Below are positions 49,361 to 49,795 of a stretch of 49,795 nucleotides of DNA, one piece after another. Position numbers and translations under genes: made by a program. The notes beneath the pieces were generated by a model. That model saw only the letters and a list, made by a program, of their open reading frames with translations. It ran no database searches and was not told the DNA's origin. Positions within the stretch are counted from its first letter, which is position 1. The number at the start of each line of letters is the position of its first letter. Source of the DNA: a virus. The stretch is taken from positions 1 through 49,795 of the IMG/VR virus record IMGVR_UViG_3300032156_001766, one strand, 5' to 3'.

Positions 49361-49398
49361 TTCATCGGCCTCCTTTCTTTTTCATCTTTTCGTTCCTC

Positions 49399-49668
49399 CT
49401 ATTTTGCCCCTCGACTAAATCGACTTGTCCGAATCCCTTGAGCTTTCTTTGCCCTCTCCCATGATTCATCAAGTCGTTGTTTCTGAAGAGAAGGAGCATC
49501 CTCTTCTAACGATAATGATAAGGGACGATTTATCTTCGAGTGATCAATAGATTCGTGAGGTCCTAAAATACCACTTGTCTCATCGCAAGACTCACAAATA
49601 TAAATACCACAGCCATGGCATTTATCTTCTTCCCCTGCTCGACCTCCACAAAGGGTGCATATTGCCAT
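49399..49668 (-). CDS. Zinc-finger protein, first gene behind the right-hand promoter
   Basis: 89 residues from ATG with AGGAGGA six bases upstream (a GTG two codons earlier is possible). MAICTLCGGRAGEEDKCHGC and IYICESCDE form a cross-brace-like cysteine set that probably binds two zincs; the rest is charged. Function unknown; being first after a phage promoter it may be an early host-interaction factor. Confidence 0.65.
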   Translation of the reverse strand: MAICTLCGGRAGEEDKCHGCGIYICESCDETSGILGPHESIDHSKINRPLSLSLEEDAPSLQKQRLDESWERAKKAQGIRTSRFSRGAK

Positions 49669-49706
49669 CTCCACTCCTCCTTTCCTTTTCCTTCTCTTTC
49701 CCCTAT

Positions 49707-49733
49707 ATTATATAGGAAATAGAAAATTTTAAA
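49707..49733 (-). promoter_or_regulatory. Phage promoter, TATAATAT class
   Basis: TATAAT at 49707-49712 in TATATAATATAG, a 15-base spacer and TTTAAA at 49728-49733. It lies about 40 bases before the zinc-finger gene. The last 60 bases of the window hold no other feature that I see. Confidence 0.6.
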
Positions 49734-49795
49734 GGTTTTTAGCAAAAACTCCTATTTTAACCCTTGAGTCACCCCCAGACTACCCCCTTTACCCC

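Noticed and set aside
49563-49745. 60-codon ORF at the right edge
   Set aside because: It reads through the promoter and the ribosome site of the zinc-finger gene in another frame.
1-49795. tRNA genes, CRISPR array, integrase or attachment sites, insertion sequences
   Set aside because: None was seen on reading; no clover-leaf with a CCA-type end, no regularly spaced repeats, no recombinase motifs. A tRNA scan would be needed to exclude a divergent tRNA.

Overview
The window is part of a tailed double-stranded DNA phage genome (Caudoviricetes, HK97-fold capsid), or a phage-derived contig. Large terminase, portal, prohead protease and major capsid protein are all present, together with a near-complete replication set. 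Every gene I accept is on the minus strand, so the genome reads from position 49795 down to 1. Genes are packed tightly, very often with ATGA, GTGA or TTGA stop/start overlaps. Starts are preceded by GGAGG-type ribosome binding sites, the standard code is used, and sigma70-like promoters with a TATAAT -10 box occur, so the host is an ordinary bacterium. A membrane-anchored lytic transglycosylase and a mini-lipoprotein hint at a diderm host, but the host cannot be named. I saw no tRNA, rRNA, CRISPR array, integrase or insertion sequence.

Layout in reading order. (1) 49.7-44.4 kb, replication start: small zinc proteins, DnaG-type primase, SLOG-fold protein, replication initiator behind a clear promoter with two leader hairpins, and a DnaB-type helicase. 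(2) 44.4-35.5 kb, a 7-deazaguanine DNA modification island: QueD, QueE, QueC, a phosphoribosyltransferase-FolE fusion, an ArcS-core-like protein and a DpdA-like transglycosylase. It is interleaved with two NUMOD/HNH endonucleases, a Lys/Ala-rich winged-helix protein, the sliding clamp and seven small paralogous proteins that begin M(K/R)(I/V)Y(F/L). (3) 35.3-28.6 kb: a replicative polymerase (DnaE) fused to a family-4 uracil-DNA glycosylase, a PAPS-reductase-like PP-loop protein, small proteins and a DnaX-like clamp loader. (4) 28.6-16.8 kb, recombination: gp32-like SSB, RecA/UvsX-like recombinase, RuvC-like resolvase, a Rad50/SbcC ATPase split into two genes, Mre11/SbcD nuclease and two more NUMOD/HNH endonucleases. 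(5) 16.8-13.1 kb: lytic transglycosylase, small membrane proteins and a secreted Gln/Asn-rich protein followed by a strong terminator. (6) 12.9-5.4 kb, packaging and head: TerS-like, TerL, portal-MuF fusion, prohead protease and capsid. (7) 5.3-0 kb: a glycan cluster directly after the capsid gene (glycosyltransferases, deacetylase, methyltransferase, left-handed beta-helix acyltransferase running off the edge). Tail genes are outside the window.

How it fits together: FolE, QueD, QueE and QueC make preQ0 from GTP. The DpdA-like enzyme would exchange it for guanine in phage DNA, and the ArcS-like protein would modify it further, probably to protect against host restriction. These genes sit in one translationally coupled train with the clamp, close to the polymerase, so modification and replication are probably co-expressed. 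The most unusual feature is the set of seven detached KIYFAG-type mini-proteins. They resemble, from memory, the amino-terminal strand-helix-strand of phage DpdA proteins, a segment that the DpdA-like protein here lacks.
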